DNA of 64,000 nt from Enoplosus armatus (GCF_043641665.1 NC_092181.1:13859963-13923962); one strand, 5' to 3'; positions 36,599 through 50,784 are shown, counted from the first letter of the stretch. Notes: generated from the sequence alone by a model not told the origin. Translations and numbers: made by a program.

Positions 36599-38201
36599 GT
36601 AAGTGTGACGCCTCATCAGCGCCGAGCGAGCCGACCGTTAGCGGACTGTAGCTAGCAGCTAACAGCCGCTGCCGCTAGCTGTTAACGTTGTTATCCAGCA
36701 TGACCGGAGAGAGACAATGGGGTCGACGGACTGTGATGGAGCTAACCTCGCGTGTTGTATTAAAACAGATAAAATGTGGCTACCTTAAACATGGAGCCAT
36801 ACTGTGTGGCCCTGGGCGTTAATTTTGAACAAAAACAAGGATTTTTAGTATCTAAGGAAGCAGGTCGTAGCTCTCAGGTGCATCATCAGCCATCGTAACG
36901 TTGTGTTTCAGTCTTCCAAGTGTGATTTGCCTGCAGTATGTAGCTCACAATTAATTCTGCAATAAGTCTGCAAATCTAGTGATACTGTGTGATACTGTGA
37001 GGGCAACGAGGAGCAAGAGGGCAGGCAGGGAGGGGAGCAGGGCTGCATGACTCCTGAGTGTTGTGATTCAAAGTGACAGCCACTGCCTCAGTGACCTGTG
37101 TGATCTGGATCTACGACTGTGGCTGCACTGACTTAAGGCATGGCAGCAGGCTGCTCCATGTGTACACCCTGGAGAGCTGAGGCTATCAACGTCTTGGCTC
37201 AACCTCATGCCTGTTACTGTTACCATCTGCCTGCAGGGTTTGCTTCAGTTGACAAAAACACACGTTCCAACTTACCTGTGCTGACCTATGCAGAGGTCCC
37301 AGTTTTTGAGATTTAGCTCTTATCCATTTCTGAGATTTCTGCTGCCACCCTGATACGGGTGAATAGCAAACAATGCTCAAGACAAGTTCCCAGAGCCCTT
37401 TGTAACGTCCTAAAATGGCAAGATATTCAGGAAACAGGAAAACATTCACATTTGAGGAGCAGGAACCTGAGAATTCTGACATTTCTTTCTTAAAAAATGA
37501 CTCAAAATAATTAATCTATCATCATCAAGTAGTTGCTGGTAAAAAGGTACCAATCTGACTTTTTTCTTCCAGTACTGATACCTAAACTCTGGGTATCTGC
37601 CAGTACTGAGTACCATAGCCTGACATATACTGGATTTTGAAAAATAAACTTGTCAGTGCTCTCTGGTGGACTAACTATGTAAAGATGGCACTGTTTATTA
37701 AAATTATAACTTAAAACATATCTTTTGCATTCCTCCACTGCAGTTTCTTGTCATCAGCCAGCATATACGTTGATATTAATATAAATGCAATGACTAAATT
37801 AGAGTAACTGATAGCAGAAATACTGAATTACATTGATGAAGAAACTGTATTTCATGTGGCTCTGTGAGATCTTGCCAATGCCCGGTTTGCTTAATAACAT
37901 AAATATCTGCGCAAGTCACATCTCTATTCAACCAGTCTCTTTTTACAATGCCCCCGTGTCTGGACACAGATATCTTAAAACCAAAAATCTCTGCATGGCT
38001 CTGCATACACGAAAACAATATGTTTTTGTAATTTGGTTGAACTAACCCTGTAAGACTCTAACAACTCATTTCTTCACTGTAGAACAGTAAAGGAGAGGAG
38101 AGGCCTCAGCTCCTCTACTGGCCTACTTTCTAGTGATGTGGCAGTATTTTCTGTTAATGAAAAATTGTATTTTTATCCTCCTCTCCTTCTCTTTTACAGA
38201 C
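36599..38201 (+). other. sept3: septin-3 intron 1
   Basis: First intron, CpG-rich for its first ~150 bases and then ordinary AT-rich sequence. 37430-37520 contains a fragment of the TTCTTAAAAAATGACTCAAA..AATTAATC repeat. No exon is seen inside. Confidence 0.5.
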
Positions 38202-41200
38202 ATGTCAGACGTAGTTCCTCCAGAAGTAAGACCCAAACCGGCTGTACCTGCCAAGCCCCCAAATGTTGGGGCTCCTTCCCCCTCCAACCCCTTCCCGCCC
38301 CAGGGCCTGGGTGTCGGGGTAGGAGGCGGCATTTCTGCTCCTCCTCCAAGTGCCATTCCAGTCCCCATCGGGAGTCACGGCCCGGGGCACGTTGGCAGTC
38401 ATAGTGCGGGTCATGGCATGGGCCACAGTGTGGGTCACGCTGCAGGTCATGGTGGGGCTCACAATGCAGCACACAATGGAGGTCATGGTCATGGCGGCTC
38501 CCACAGCTCCAGCGGTGGATCCACTTTGCTGGGATACATTGGTATTGACACTATCATTGAGCAGATGAGGAAGAAAACCATGAAGACGGGCTTTGACTTT
38601 AACATCATGGCTGTCGGTAAGTCACAGAAGCCTGTGAATTATGTGAAAGATGAATATTTGTGTAAATCTGTGAAGAGGATAGTTTTACAGACAACAGCAC
38701 CTGGGAAATAACTGCATATTCTGAATTTATTTGTATTTTTTCTTTCAGATTTTTGTTCTTGATGAAAAGCAGAGCAAATCTAAATTCTTCCTTCATATCT
38801 AGACACTTTCTGTCTCTTTTTCTGTCATTCTGCCTCCTTTTCGGCCTTGTTCATAACATTTTTTCATGTCTCATCTCAGGTCACAGCGGTCTAGGAAAAT
38901 CCACGCTGGTGAACACCCTATTCAAGTCCCAGGTGAGCAGGAGGAGCGCAGGGTGGGGCCGTGATGAGAAGATCCCCAAAACTGTAGAGATCAAAGCAGT
39001 GTCTCATGGTGAGTACAGGGAGAGAGCTACCGTTCTCTCTTCAGAGCCAGACATTTATAGCAGTATTTATTTTTAAGAGAAAATTAACAATCTTTTATCA
39101 TGTTCTTAAAAGCCCCATATAGCCTACTTACAGTATATCAGGGCACCCTGGTAGCTGCCAAGTGAGCCTGCCAAAATGCATGGGCCAACTTCTGCATCTT
39201 CTTGGCTTGGATCATTTGTTTGATGTGCTGTGTCCATTTACTGTCATGGCTGGTGGTTCCCTCAAAATGGCTGAGAATTAATTTTCCCACTGGATACATT
39301 GCTCTGGAATAATTATACTGTATATTATATATAAATGTATCATCGGTGTGGAAACCTGTCTATTTGGGGTAATTAGCTCTACCAAAAAAGGAGGAAGAAG
39401 GTTATACGTTCATCTCTGTCTGTTTGCAAAATATCAAAAAATGAATAAATGGATTAGGCTGAAATTTGATGGACAGATCACTGACAGATGACAGATCGCT
39501 GTAGTGAAGTAGTGTCAATGTGCCAGTCTAAATTCAATCATACTGGATTTCCTTGCAAAGTTTCCTGTGTCCGTAGTAAAAAGCAGTGTTTGTTAAGATC
39601 TGGTCAGTCAGGACAGACAACCAAATCAAAAAAGGTCGAGGCAAAGGGTCCTAAAAAAACAAGTAACAGCTCACAACAAGCTGGCAGGAGCAGGTAGCGA
39701 GAAGGCTGTTCCACTAAAGGTACGTTCATATTACGTTACGTTACGCCCTGAGGAAGGACGTGACTTCACGTTTCTGATAAATAAACATTGATCAGAGCGA
39801 AAAATATATGCTAAGTGCATACACAGTGCATCAGTGTTCCTATTGGCCAAACCTGCACATCTGCTCGGTCTACTTTATGTTTTGTAAAATATATATATAT
39901 ATATATATATATACAGGAGGAGTGGAGGAATCATATTTCTACATCTCCTGTATGCCTCTGACTACATCATGACCAATGTTTTTTAGTCATCAGCCAGCAC
40001 AGATGGGTCTACGGATTCCTACTGGATGGCTGACAGCTTTTACTTTGACGCAAATTAATCAATCATTCCTGGGAGAAATGTCCGTAACTGTGAGGATTTT
40101 CAAAGTAGAGACTTGTTGATCTTCAGCCCAGATAATATTTGTTCACATACATACTGTGGGTGCACCAGAACTGCTGTTCATTTTCAATTGAATTTGGTTT
40201 GACAGACTGAGCTTTTGAAATGGTCTCTTGTGTCTCGCACGACCTCTGCCATCTGAAAACCCAGCCAGTCTATTTGTCTGTCTGTTCGTAATAATAGGGC
40301 ATCTCAAACGAGACACACGAGTAACTCCATTCTACTAATATCAGGGCTAGTTTCACAAAGAGACGAGACATGATTTGAGACTAATTTGAAGCCCAAAAAG
40401 TTTGCTACCATAACGCCAGACAATCTGAGAACAGAGAGCTGTGTTTCCATGGTAACAACGAATGACCCCTGCTGACAGCTCACACAAAGAGGCAAACATG
40501 GCTCAAGTTGTGGTTTGCTAACAATGTTGTGGAGCGAGGAACATCCATGTCATTTTGATATTCTTCCACAAGGCACAAGCTTTCAGCTGGAAAACACAGA
40601 ACTGAGCACCAAGAGTCAGCCATGGCTTTGTTTTGAAAAAAAGTCCTAAATTAGCGAGAATACAGAGCAAATTACTCTACTTACTATTTAAAGCCACTAT
40701 GTGTAGTGTCTGAAAATATCTGACTTTGGCGCCCATCCCCCAGTGTTAGCATCAAATCAGTTACTGTGGCAGACGGCTCTGCATGCCGTTTATGAAGTCG
40801 TGTAGCATGCAGTACTGGGCTCATTATGGGACTGAAAAAAGAACTTGTGCACATCCTCTGTGACATCGCCTGCGGTGGACAGTGACCTGACATTATTTTG
40901 CTCATGCCAGTGAGAGACACAGCAGACGTGTGGCATCACATGCAGATGTTAAAAATATCTCAATCAGATCATTTATTCGGTTTGCTGTGTTTCTAGCTTG
41001 AATGCTGTTTCCTGTTTATTAAAAATACAGACGTTTGATCAATATGTTGAATAATCAGATATCAAATATACATCAAATGCATATCAGTTGCATAAAATGT
41101 ATAGTATTCCCACATACAAAGCTATGATTTATATATATATATATATTATAGATATATTATTTAGTTTCTTCTTTGTGTGTTTATATTTACAGTCCTTGAA

Positions 41201-41834
41201 GAAGGAGGCGTGAAGATGAAGCTGACAGTCGTTGACACCCCAGGCTTCGGAGACCAAATCAATAATGACAACTGGTGGGTTTTCCAACTCCTGGATCATC
41301 AAAGCCTCATAAATGTCATCATTATTGCCTTATGTTACCAAGAAAGATTTTCCGCTTCTCACCTTACAAGATTGTACTTTTAGTTCAGGAGTGCGGCAAT
41401 GCATTTATCTCCTCGAAACTATATTGAAAATGGTCCTACTCAAGTAAAGTCTTCTCCTCCTCCTCTTTTCTCACTCAAGTAATCTTTTTCTCTCAAGCTG
41501 ACCTCTTCTGCTTTGTCCACAGCTGGGATCCCATTTCCAAGTACATCAATGAGCAGTATGAGAAGTTCCTAAAGGAGGAGGTCAACATCACCAGAAAGAA
41601 GCGCATCCCTGACACCAGGGTCCACTGCTGTCTGTACTTCATCACCCCGACTGGACACTCGTGAGTTAAACTTTATCAGAAGAGATTAGTGAACTCAAAC
41701 TGTCTTTACGTATCTGATCTAAAAAGGGATGCAGCACACGGTTTTCATGTCTCTTTTATCCAAAAACGTTTCATTTCAGATTAACAAAGCCCTGAATCAA
41801 GTGTGCTACTTTATATTGCAGACAACACACACAC

Positions 41835-41925
<91 letters not shown>

Positions 41926-44237
41926 ACACCTCACAATTAGCTCCTGCCGACAACTGTGAAATTGCTCTTTAATGGATAAATGGATATTACAGCCAGTGTA
42001 TCCCATCCTTAGCCGGGGTAATTGAGACTGTCATGGGATGTTTTGTGTGCAGGCAAACAAGAACTGGGACGCGACCTTTGTTAAATGATAAGCCCACTTT
42101 TCAATAGCATTCATACTGTAAGTCTTTAGTAATTGCTGCAAGGCCAGTGAAAGGTAATGAGATGTACGAAAAATGACAAATAAAATCCCTGTGCCTCCTT
42201 CTGCTATTTGTTATCCTGATCGTCTTTTCACTGTTGCACGCGAACCTTCTGGGAGAATCAGAGCTCCTAAATCTACCTACTTATTCACTTTCCTTCTCCG
42301 TCTTTTCTGCTCTCTGTCTGTCCCAGTCTCCGACAGCTGGACATCGAGTTCATGAAGCGCTTGAGTCACTCGGTCAACATTATTCCTGTCATCGCAAAGG
42401 CCGACACGATGACCATTGAGGAGAGGCAGGACTTCAAACAGCGGGTGGGTTTCACTAAAGCTAGACTGATAAAATGGCCGATATTAGCTAAATGTCAGTG
42501 CCTATAGTTAACAAAGATATGTTTGGGGTATTTTAGAAACAGTGTTTTCGTTATATTGTTTGTCCTCCACAAAGCATTGACGAGTTTATTTTTCAAAATG
42601 TCCTTTTCAGTACATATCTTGGTCTTTAAAGATGCTCTAATCCAATGTTTTTAGTTTAACAATGAATCAAATGACTATGTGTAACGTGAAAGATGGCACT
42701 CACAGTGACCCACAGAGAATCATCCACCGACTCTGCAGTCTCACTCAGCTCTATGAAGCGTTTCAGTATCTTTTACTTTATTTTTGGTTCACTCTCACTT
42801 CTCTCATAGCGTCGTTTTAGGCAGCTGTTTTCAGTGAAAACGCTCTAAAAACCCTGGCTTTGTTCTGTAGGTAAGGAAGGAGCTGGAGGCAAATGGGATT
42901 GAATTTTACCCACAGAAAGAGTTTGATGAGGACATGGAGGATAAAAGCGATAATGATAAAATCAGGGTAAGTGGTTCTGTTTTTTCTTTCACACACATTT
43001 GTCCCATGATCTTCTTCCTCTTCAAGAGCATGAGTCTTTCCCACCCCTGCTTTCCACCCAGCTTGACCCAGTCTCTCTCCCACTCACGCACCGCTTCCTC
43101 CAAACAGAATGTCAGGGCACTGGAGCATGTTGTGTATTTGTTTCATCCCGTAAACCTTGTGCAGCTCTCTTCAATACACTGAACCGTGTTGAAATGTCTC
43201 TGTCCATAGGAGGCGATGCCCTTTGCTGTGGTGGGCAGCGACAAAGAATATCAAGTGAATGGCAAACGAGTTCTGGGGAGGAAGACTGCATGGGGAATTG
43301 TGGAAGGTGGGTGATGTGGCCTCTCTTATTAAGCAACATTTAGAGTCTTTTGCCACAGAAATAATATGGATGGTCTCTCAGGTAAAGGGACTAAAGGGAC
43401 CTCCCACACAAGATATGACATTTGATTCTGTCTAATTTTTTTTGTTGCAGTTGAAAATCCCAACCATTGTGAGTTCGCTCAGCTGAGAGATTTCCTGATC
43501 AGGTAAAATAATCTTTTAAATAGATAATTAAAATGGCAATTAACTGGACTTAAGGAGCAATTAGGAAGGACTGGATCTGCCATATTGGGAAACTTTCTCT
43601 GCGTCATACTATTTCAACAATAACATGCATTGGGGGTAAAAATTATTATTAAAATGATCGCCATCATTGAATTATCTACTGATTATGTTCTTGATTTATC
43701 GAATAACCGTTCATTATAAAAAATGGCAGAAAATGGTGAAAAAAAAGTGAAGTCTTCAAATTGAAGATGTTTATTATCACAGATGGCTACAAAAACCAAT
43801 AGTTGCTGATTCATTTTCTGATGATCAACTAATCGATCCGATAATCGACTAATAATTTCAGTTCTAAAAATGTGGGAGAAAAGCATTCAAAAATAAGAAG
43901 TCTTTGCTTGTAACGGTATCATTTTAAAATTTTACTCTGTGGCAAATCCCAATGGTTCAAATTGCTTCCTGGGTTCAGTCATGTTTTTGCAGTGGGCAGG
44001 ATTTTAGCACTGTATTAAAGCAAAACGCAAGGATCATTAAATTTTATTTGAAAAATACAATCTGTTTCAAATAGATATATACGTAACCAGTAACATGTCT
44101 TTCTCAGGTCTCACCTCCAGGATTTGAAGGAGGTCACTCATAACATTCACTATGAAACCTATCGTGCCAAGAGACTGAACGAGAATGGAGGTCTGCACCC
44201 CATATCCTCCAATGACACCCAAGAAAGCAACCTGTAG
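38202..44237 (+). CDS. sept3: Septin-3 (neuronal GTP-binding cytoskeletal protein)
   Basis: Filament-forming GTPase of the SEPT3/9/12 group, known from neurons and presynaptic terminals. Nine coding exons: 38202-38616, 38880-39008, 41193-41274, 41523-41660, 42327-42444, 42871-42966, 43210-43306, 43451-43502, 44108-44237, giving 418 residues in phase. A polybasic stretch MRKKTMK precedes the GTPase domain (residues 122-128). G1 is GHSGLGKST (139-147), G3 is DTPGFGD (196-202), G4 is AKAD (278-281). The C-terminal septin element EFYPQKEF...[12 protein letters not shown] is present, and the protein stops about 25 residues after the last helix without a coiled coil, as expected for this group. The N-terminal tail is longer than the human one as I remember it (358 residues overall), because of a Pro/Gly-rich part and a histidine repeat (residues 59-101). 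Confidence 0.96.
38376..38504 (+). repeat. sept3: Coding 12-bp minisatellite: histidine every fourth residue
   Basis: Codons 59-101 of septin-3. Histidines stand at 59, 63, 67, 71, 75, 79, 83, 87, 91 and 95, then 97 and 101. The spacers are Gly, Ala, Ser, Asn, Val and Met. The DNA follows a degenerate 12-base unit (GGTCAC/GGTCAT with GG/GC spacers), so the insert likely grew by repeat slippage. Confidence 0.9.
39009..41192 (+). other. sept3: septin-3 intron 3
   Basis: Long intron (2.2 kb) without recognisable exons. It has an (AT)n tract at about 39890-39914 and another at about 41129-41146. The open frame at 39488-39697 is lysine-rich by base composition and has no splice context. Confidence 0.5.
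41837..41919. repeat. sept3: (CT)n microsatellite in septin-3 intron 5
   Basis: About 41 uninterrupted CT units preceded by a short (CA) run. Its translations (LS or RE repeats on either strand) are artefacts of the repeat. Confidence 0.97.
43640..43875. repeat. sept3: Interspersed repeat fragment in septin-3 intron 9
   Basis: Contains AAAAATGGCAGAAAATGGTGAAAAA and terminal CTAATCGATCCGATAATCGACTAATAATTTCAG sequence (in blocks), typical of the same ATTAGTTGCAGC-ended fish family as 6860-7140 and 25065-25290. Confidence 0.6.
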
Positions 44238-44696
44238 TGAGTCAGTCGGGAATTGTTCAGACAGAGTGAGAATAAAAAACAGTGCAATGAAGTTGATAGA
44301 TGACTCTACAGAATATTATAATCCACCACAGCATCGCTGCATGCTCGGAAAACATTTAACTCTGTAAAAATTGGTGTCATTTAATCATGTCATTTTTTCT
44401 GATTGCAAACTCCACCCATCGTCATCTGCACTTCCTTCCCCATGCCATCCCCACAAACACATATCAAACCCCACTAGTTTCATTTCAAAGTCATTCCTAT
44501 GAATATTTTGATGACAGGACACCCAGAGACTTAGTACCATTATAAAATGAACATTTGATCTACTGCCAATGCCTTGTCACGTATCATCGTCCAGGTAGTA
44601 CAAGCTCAGAAAGTGCCACGTTACAATGTGTGAAAGAGGCTAATTTTTAAGTTTTAGTGTTGTGTAGCAACTGATGTCTGACTTCAGACAAATAAA
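44238..44696 (+). terminator. sept3: septin-3 3' UTR with poly(A) signals
   Basis: After the stop there is an early AATAAA at 44271-44276 and a better placed one at 44691-44696. A third lies at 46506-46511, so a longer UTR is possible. The sequence between shows no other gene. Confidence 0.5.
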
Positions 44697-47440
44697 ATGA
44701 TTTGCTCAAAATATTAAAATTATAATTCTTGTGTAGTAGTGTTGCGCTAGCAAGCTCTGCAGTTGACTCTGTACAAATTGCTTTTTTAAAATTCTCAGCA
44801 GCAACTGTTCATTCGGAGAAAGGATCCCTGTGGCTTTACTTTCAGGAGGGCTTAACAAACATTACAAGCTGTGTCTTTTTTAATACCCACCCTCACGAAG
44901 AAAACAAATTGGAATGAAATTTCTCTAATGTTCCCTCGCCCCGTTTGTGTTTGATTTTCCATTTAAAAATCGTTTGTGCGCACAGACCTGCATACTAAGA
45001 TGAGAGAAAGCTGCAACATCAGTCACATATGAAATGCAGTTCTGTGTGTGTAATTAAAAAGTCCACAAGGTGCATGACTGTGCATACTGCAGATTCTGTG
45101 ATTCACTGTAAGCTTTGGGACGATTCAGCTCAGCATGCTTTGTGACACCACAGTGGGCACAGAGGAAAGAAACATGGTCCAGTGCAGTTGTGCTTGTGCT
45201 CTCTTGCATTGGCTGACACTGGAGGATAATTATTAAACAAATCAGTGGTTTTATTAAATATTACATAATTTTTTCCTGGATTCAAAATGACTTTGTGACC
45301 TATTTTGACAGCTAAATGGACAACATGCACCCAATTTTAATCTCAAAAGGCCTACAGCATGTAATTTAACCTGTATTACTGTATGGAAATGAAAGAGTAG
45401 CTTGGCCAATAATAACCACTAGCCTTTGCACAAGGTTATTTCATTTGTTAGACATTTATATCCTCACTAGACCCACTGGCCATTCATGGAAAGAATATTT
45501 TCTGACCCAAAATAAATCCGACCACTGGTATAATCAGTAATCCTGATGATAGATGAACAGGAAACTGAAAAGTATTATTATTTTTAAATTCATCCTATTC
45601 GCCACTTGGTGGCAGCACTCTGCCATGTAAAAGCAGTGACTCAAAAGAAGCAGACACTTGGACCAGCTTCGTGTCCTCCTCAGACATATCGATTTTTAGG
45701 TACATTTTTACACAGTCCAGGCTTATTTCCTGATGAAGTTTACAGAGTTTAGGTCCTCCTCTGCTGTCAGTAATAACTAATTTAATAACTAATTTATCTC
45801 TCCAGATCAGGTTTACAAGAAGCTTTAATAATATTACCCTAATGGTATGCCCTCAAAGTGTTGATGTAATTATTCCAAATCCATTTATTTATTAAGTTGC
45901 TAACATGTTTACCAAGTTTTTCTTCAGGAAGTCAACATGTATACTGTTCTGCCATGTACTGCCTGCAGTACAGCACAAACATGCCAAAACTTAAAGTAAT
46001 TCAATCTTTCAATATCTATCAATCGTTTTGTTTTAAGTTGAATCATCATTTTATACAATCAGACACATTTGTGCGATTTTGATGAGAAATGTGATGTCTG
46101 CAAAAGAAACTGATGATAGTTGTCTGTGGTTTTAGTGCAGTCAAAGGTTTCAAGCAGAAACAGTGTTAATGTGTGCATGCTTGTGTCCATATTGCCTGTT
46201 TGCTTACAGCCAGTCAGTTCACACGTCACTGCAACTTTACATCAACTCATCAACTATTTCTGAATGTGTGATGTGTACATTGAATCTAAATCATGAGGTA
46301 AAGCGTTGTTGTTTTAACTCCTGTAACTAAACTGACGGCCCACCATCCACAAATCACTCGTCTTGAATCAGTGGAACTTCACAATGTACATTTATTCAAT
46401 AACTAAATTTCTCAAAGTTGCTGTGACACATTGAGATATAATTTCCAGTGTTATATTGAGTTATTTATACATTAATGTCTTATTATTGTAATTTATTCTT
46501 TATTTAATAAAAGCACATTCCCATGTTTTTTTGAAATAGCGTTTTTTCATGATGTCTTAACAATGATTACATGATTTATATTACAAGTATTTATATTGTA
46601 CCCTCAATATGATTTGGGATCATTTTATTATTATTAGTAGTTATTGTTGTACTATTGTTATATGACACCTATTATTTAACTTAAATCACACTCAAGAGTC
46701 TCAGAGTCAAGGAAGCTACAAGGAAGATTGTGGAGGAGGAAATACATTTGAATTAAATAGAGGTTGATATATAACTATTTACTACTATTTAGTTCAGATC
46801 AGAAATACTTTATTGATCCCCGGGGGGAAATAATTTGAAGTTATTAGAAACTAAAATGAAGCAATTGGGCTATTATTAATGAGCACAATATGGGATTACT
46901 GTAATGCAAACAAATAGACAGTTTTGGTTTGTGTTCATCAAAATTGTATTTGAACTTAGCAATCGATGAACTTTAAAATCACTATCTCATACCACCGCTG
47001 AAATGCGTCTGCTGAGCTCTGCTGAGCTCTGCTGAGCTCTACTTCACGCGCAGTGTGAGCTGACAGCATAATGAGCTGCTGTCTCAGATTGTGACCGCAA
47101 ACTCAGAGGTAAACTTGGCTCTCAGTTTTGAAACTGTCTCCTCTTTCAAATATGGACATTGCAGGTATATCATAATATGAGGCTTATGTGGTGAGTGTAT
47201 TTTACAAAAAACAGTGGAGTTGAAGGCTCACCTCCTGCACGGGAAACTGTAGAGCTCAGCGAGAATGCCAATCAAGAAAAGGGCAGGTGTGGCACAGAAA
47301 TGACTTAATATCCATCATAAACTGCTCGAGTGAGCTTATTCTTAAAAACATATTCTTTTCCTCAAGTGGTTCTTGACCACTTGTGTCTATGCATCTCACA
47401 ATTACCTGAATGTTCCATCCTGGTTTTAATTGAATGCACT
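44697..47440. other. Intergenic region right of septin-3
   Basis: No gene recognised. 46790-46832 has the fish repeat tail CTTTATTGATCCCCGGGGGG. 47011-47040 is a perfect triple tandem of GCTGAGCTCT. The remainder is AT-rich and without structure, and may in part be septin-3 3' UTR. Confidence 0.5.
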
Positions 47441-47504
47441 TCACTGAAATAATCCTCTGTAGTGTCTGCAATTACATGATGATGTGTAGTTTTGCACGCA
47501 ATGC

Positions 47505-47745
47505 AGGTGGCTACTCCTTGACCTTAGCACAGCTTTCATCTCAGCTGATAACTGCATTCTGACAAATAAGCGTGGACAGCGGGAGAGTATTCCAGTGGGT
47601 TTTACATCTGTCTCAGTGGGGTTTTGTTTAGTTTCTGTTATTAACTTTGTGCCACCAACAACTTGTCTGTCTTGTGGTGTGCCACAGGGTTCCATTTTGG
47701 GTCCTATACATTTCTCCAAATACATGCTTCCCCTGGGGTAGATTA
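47505..47745 (+). mobile_element. LINE reverse-transcriptase fragment
   Basis: Frames give LLDLSTAFISADNCILTNK, then, after disruption, SCGVPQGSILGPIHFSKYM and LPLG: the palm motif A region and the GVPQGSxLGP motif of non-LTR reverse transcriptases, in the right order and spacing. Stops and frameshifts make it dead. The catalytic FADD-type motif is not recognisable downstream. Confidence 0.75.
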
Positions 47746-50700
47746 TTATTATTAGACACTTCATTAATTGCTTTTTAATGGTCATCATTATCAGGCTGTG
47801 ACCTTTTATAACACTCACTGTCACTGAGTCACTGAGCTACTTGTTCTTCACACAAAATAACCATAATATATCATATTCGTCGGCCACAGAACAGCACAAT
47901 AACTGTTGAGTGTTAACAAAAAAGTGTCAGTTTAGAGCAGGAATTAAATACACTTATGAATCGTTTAATACGAAGCATTCTAACATAGGCTTTTACTGCT
48001 TGATTGTCCATTGTGGCACCACTCACACACGGCATCATCAGAGAGGCCCATGGCATGAGTGGGCGCACAAACCCAAGACATATATGATATGCCACTGTCC
48101 TGTTTTCCAGAGAGCAGCATTTTCCCTCATACCATCATCTTATAAGGTAGTAAGTAATTGGCCTGGTGAACTATAGCTGGAAAGACTGGCTCTTTGGGTG
48201 AGGAATCAGGCAAAAGAATGAAATCCAGAAAAATGACATTATACAGTATGTTACGTTTTATATCAATGGTTCTCGCTCTTGTACCTGGGGGTCCACAGCA
48301 CGGCATATGTTCTTCCACTGCTCTGTCCACACCTGATTAGCTAAAGTGGGGGTTTTAAGTTGATCATGGGTCAGTTCCTTTTAGGTGATCCAGCCATCAA
48401 GCTATAGGTAGCAGTGGTTCACCAGGACAAGGAGTGAATACCACTGTATATGATTGATATTCAGTGTGCACCTGGTGCTGTACTGTGCTCTGGTGCTAGC
48501 CGCTTCTTGTAGTGCCAGTGTTTTTTCAGTTTGGGTCTTCCATACAGAGCTCACATTTTTGGACCTCAGCACGGGTTCTAAAACATCACACAAAACAAAA
48601 TCATTCCTTTAACCAAAGGTCTTCATGCTGAAAGCAGTTTGGACATCAGGCCTCAGGCTTCAGGCCTCAGGCTTGGATGTTTGTTAGCATTAGCTTACTT
48701 AGCCAACATTGTTCAAACACTGCAGCTCGAACAGTTGAACAGTCTTCATGTTGATGCCTACGAGAACTACCTTGTTGGCTTAAAAATGATGTTAACTTGT
48801 CTCACAAAACATTAATGTGAATTGACTGCAGTTCCATTAGTTAAGTCCAAGTTAGTCCCTACTGGTCATGCGTGAGAAATTTACAAATGTACATAGACAG
48901 TATGTACAATGTACAATTTACATAGACGGCAAGAAGCTCTCATAGATATAACTATAGAGAAACTGATTGTCGCAGCTGGAGTGCCTGAACAATACATGCA
49001 CAAATACGAATAAATATCCAGTAGAAATTGTGTGTCATTAAAGTAATCAAATAACTAGAAAACGTTTGAAAAGTGGATAAATAATAAATTATATCACATA
49101 TTGCTGACCTGTCTGGACTGTCTATACTATGATCTATGTAGAATCCTAATCCTTTACATTCTCTAAAGACTTTAAAGTAAAATGCAAAAGGTTTGCTAAT
49201 CCCACTGAGAATCAACTCCCCACAATTCCCCATATAATTGTAGGCAGACGCTCCAGGCATGTAAGCACACACAATCTGATATTACACCATATGTACAGCA
49301 TGAAATATCTACCAAGAGACCTTGATATTTTTCTCTTGAGTTGATTTACCAATCTGGAGCTAAAATGCAGGAGAATACTGCATTCACCAGGTGGCAGCAA
49401 ACAGGACTTCAGTAAGGCAGCCATGTTGTTCTTCTGCTAGATGTGTCAGTAAATTAAAGCAGTGGGCACATGCTAGCAAGCCATAAAAAATATCAAATGA
49501 TATAGAATATTAAGGCTCTCTAACAGAAATATCTGAGATCAGAGATATCTAAATGCAGCTTTGAGATCTGTGGACACTGCTGGGACACCTTAAATATTTG
49601 GATAAAAGTCCATCTGTTCAGATTGGCATTTGTGTAGTGTTTGTGTAGTTCCCCAGGAAATGGGGAAATGGTGAGTCCCTAACATAAGATGTTTTTTCCA
49701 TCTGGTAGTACTGAGGTCCCTATGTGATTATCTTGCGATCTAAAAAATGTATATTTTCTCATAGTAATAGCTTTCATAGCTAACAATTATGTATCTCATG
49801 CTTAATTACAAAATCTTGGTTTTGTGAGTTATGCATTCTCTTAAAGTTTGTGAAAATCCAACATGCAGTTTCTCAGTTATTGTATGTAACATACAGACTA
49901 TTAAATTAAATTATTTAAAATTTAGCTCCTTCCTAAGCATACCAATCAATCTAATATGCCCTTACAGAGCAATGACACCTATTATTAAAGTATATCAAGA
50001 TATGTCTGTCGAGGTATCACACCACACAGACAGACGGAAAATTGGACCAATTATGGTTCCTGCCCCGTTCATCATTTGAAGAACAAATTATACTAGTTTT
50101 GGGGCCCAGGCACTTTTTCTGGGTTGTAACTGTAATCTGTTTTGCAGTAAGTTCTACAGCGAATAAATTTGATGGACACAGTTCAAACCTCACCTCATAT
50201 TTAACAGAAATTACACTTAGTGGTCAGGTGGAGGCACTATATCTATATCCATGTTTGGTTTTTACTCAATCCAGTGGAAATCTATTTTTGTACTTTTTCT
50301 TCTGCTAAATTGTAAAAGTATTAATTAAACATTTTGCACTGTTTATGGCTATTACACAGGCATATGAAAAAAATAAATATATTTATGCCCTGCTGATACT
50401 AACCTAAGGGGGATAATGTTAATAAGTTGGTCAGTCAGTCTGTCTTTGGTTGAGAAATACCTGAGCAACTACTGGCCAGGTGATGACGATGATGATGATA
50501 TTGATCTGATCTTGCACCTAGTATCAGGTTCAACAAGGTATTTTGAGAAATAATGGCCAGAACTCTGTGCAATCCCCTCCAGTTATTTATGGCCTCTAGA
50601 TGATGATGCATTTGGTGACTCGGTGCCTTTTGAGATTGCCATGAAATATATCAAGCACATTCATGCTCCCCAGAGGATGAAATCATTCCATTTTGCACAT

Positions 50701-50784
50701 TTCTCTACCTTCAATCAAGTAGTTTTAACCAATTTTTGTCACTTGCATTTGAGTGTATAGGGTTATGTTATTGAGCAATCCCCC
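47746..50784. other. Intergenic, no gene seen
   Basis: AT-rich sequence without a recognisable gene. There is a 14-base direct duplication near 48645-48672 (CAGGCCTCAGGCTT twice). Open frames are short and lack homology I can name. Confidence 0.5.

Noticed and set aside
38138..38568. Alternative frames over septin-3 exon 2, both strands
   Set aside because: Open only because of the GC-rich 12-bp repeat; the septin frame is fixed by the following GTPase exons.
41729..42006. Frames with SLSLSL or ERERER repeats
   Set aside because: Pure translation of the (CT)n microsatellite in a septin-3 intron.
47011..47040. Triple GCTGAGCTCT tandem
   Set aside because: Three units only, too short to be read as an array or regulatory cluster; likely simple slippage.
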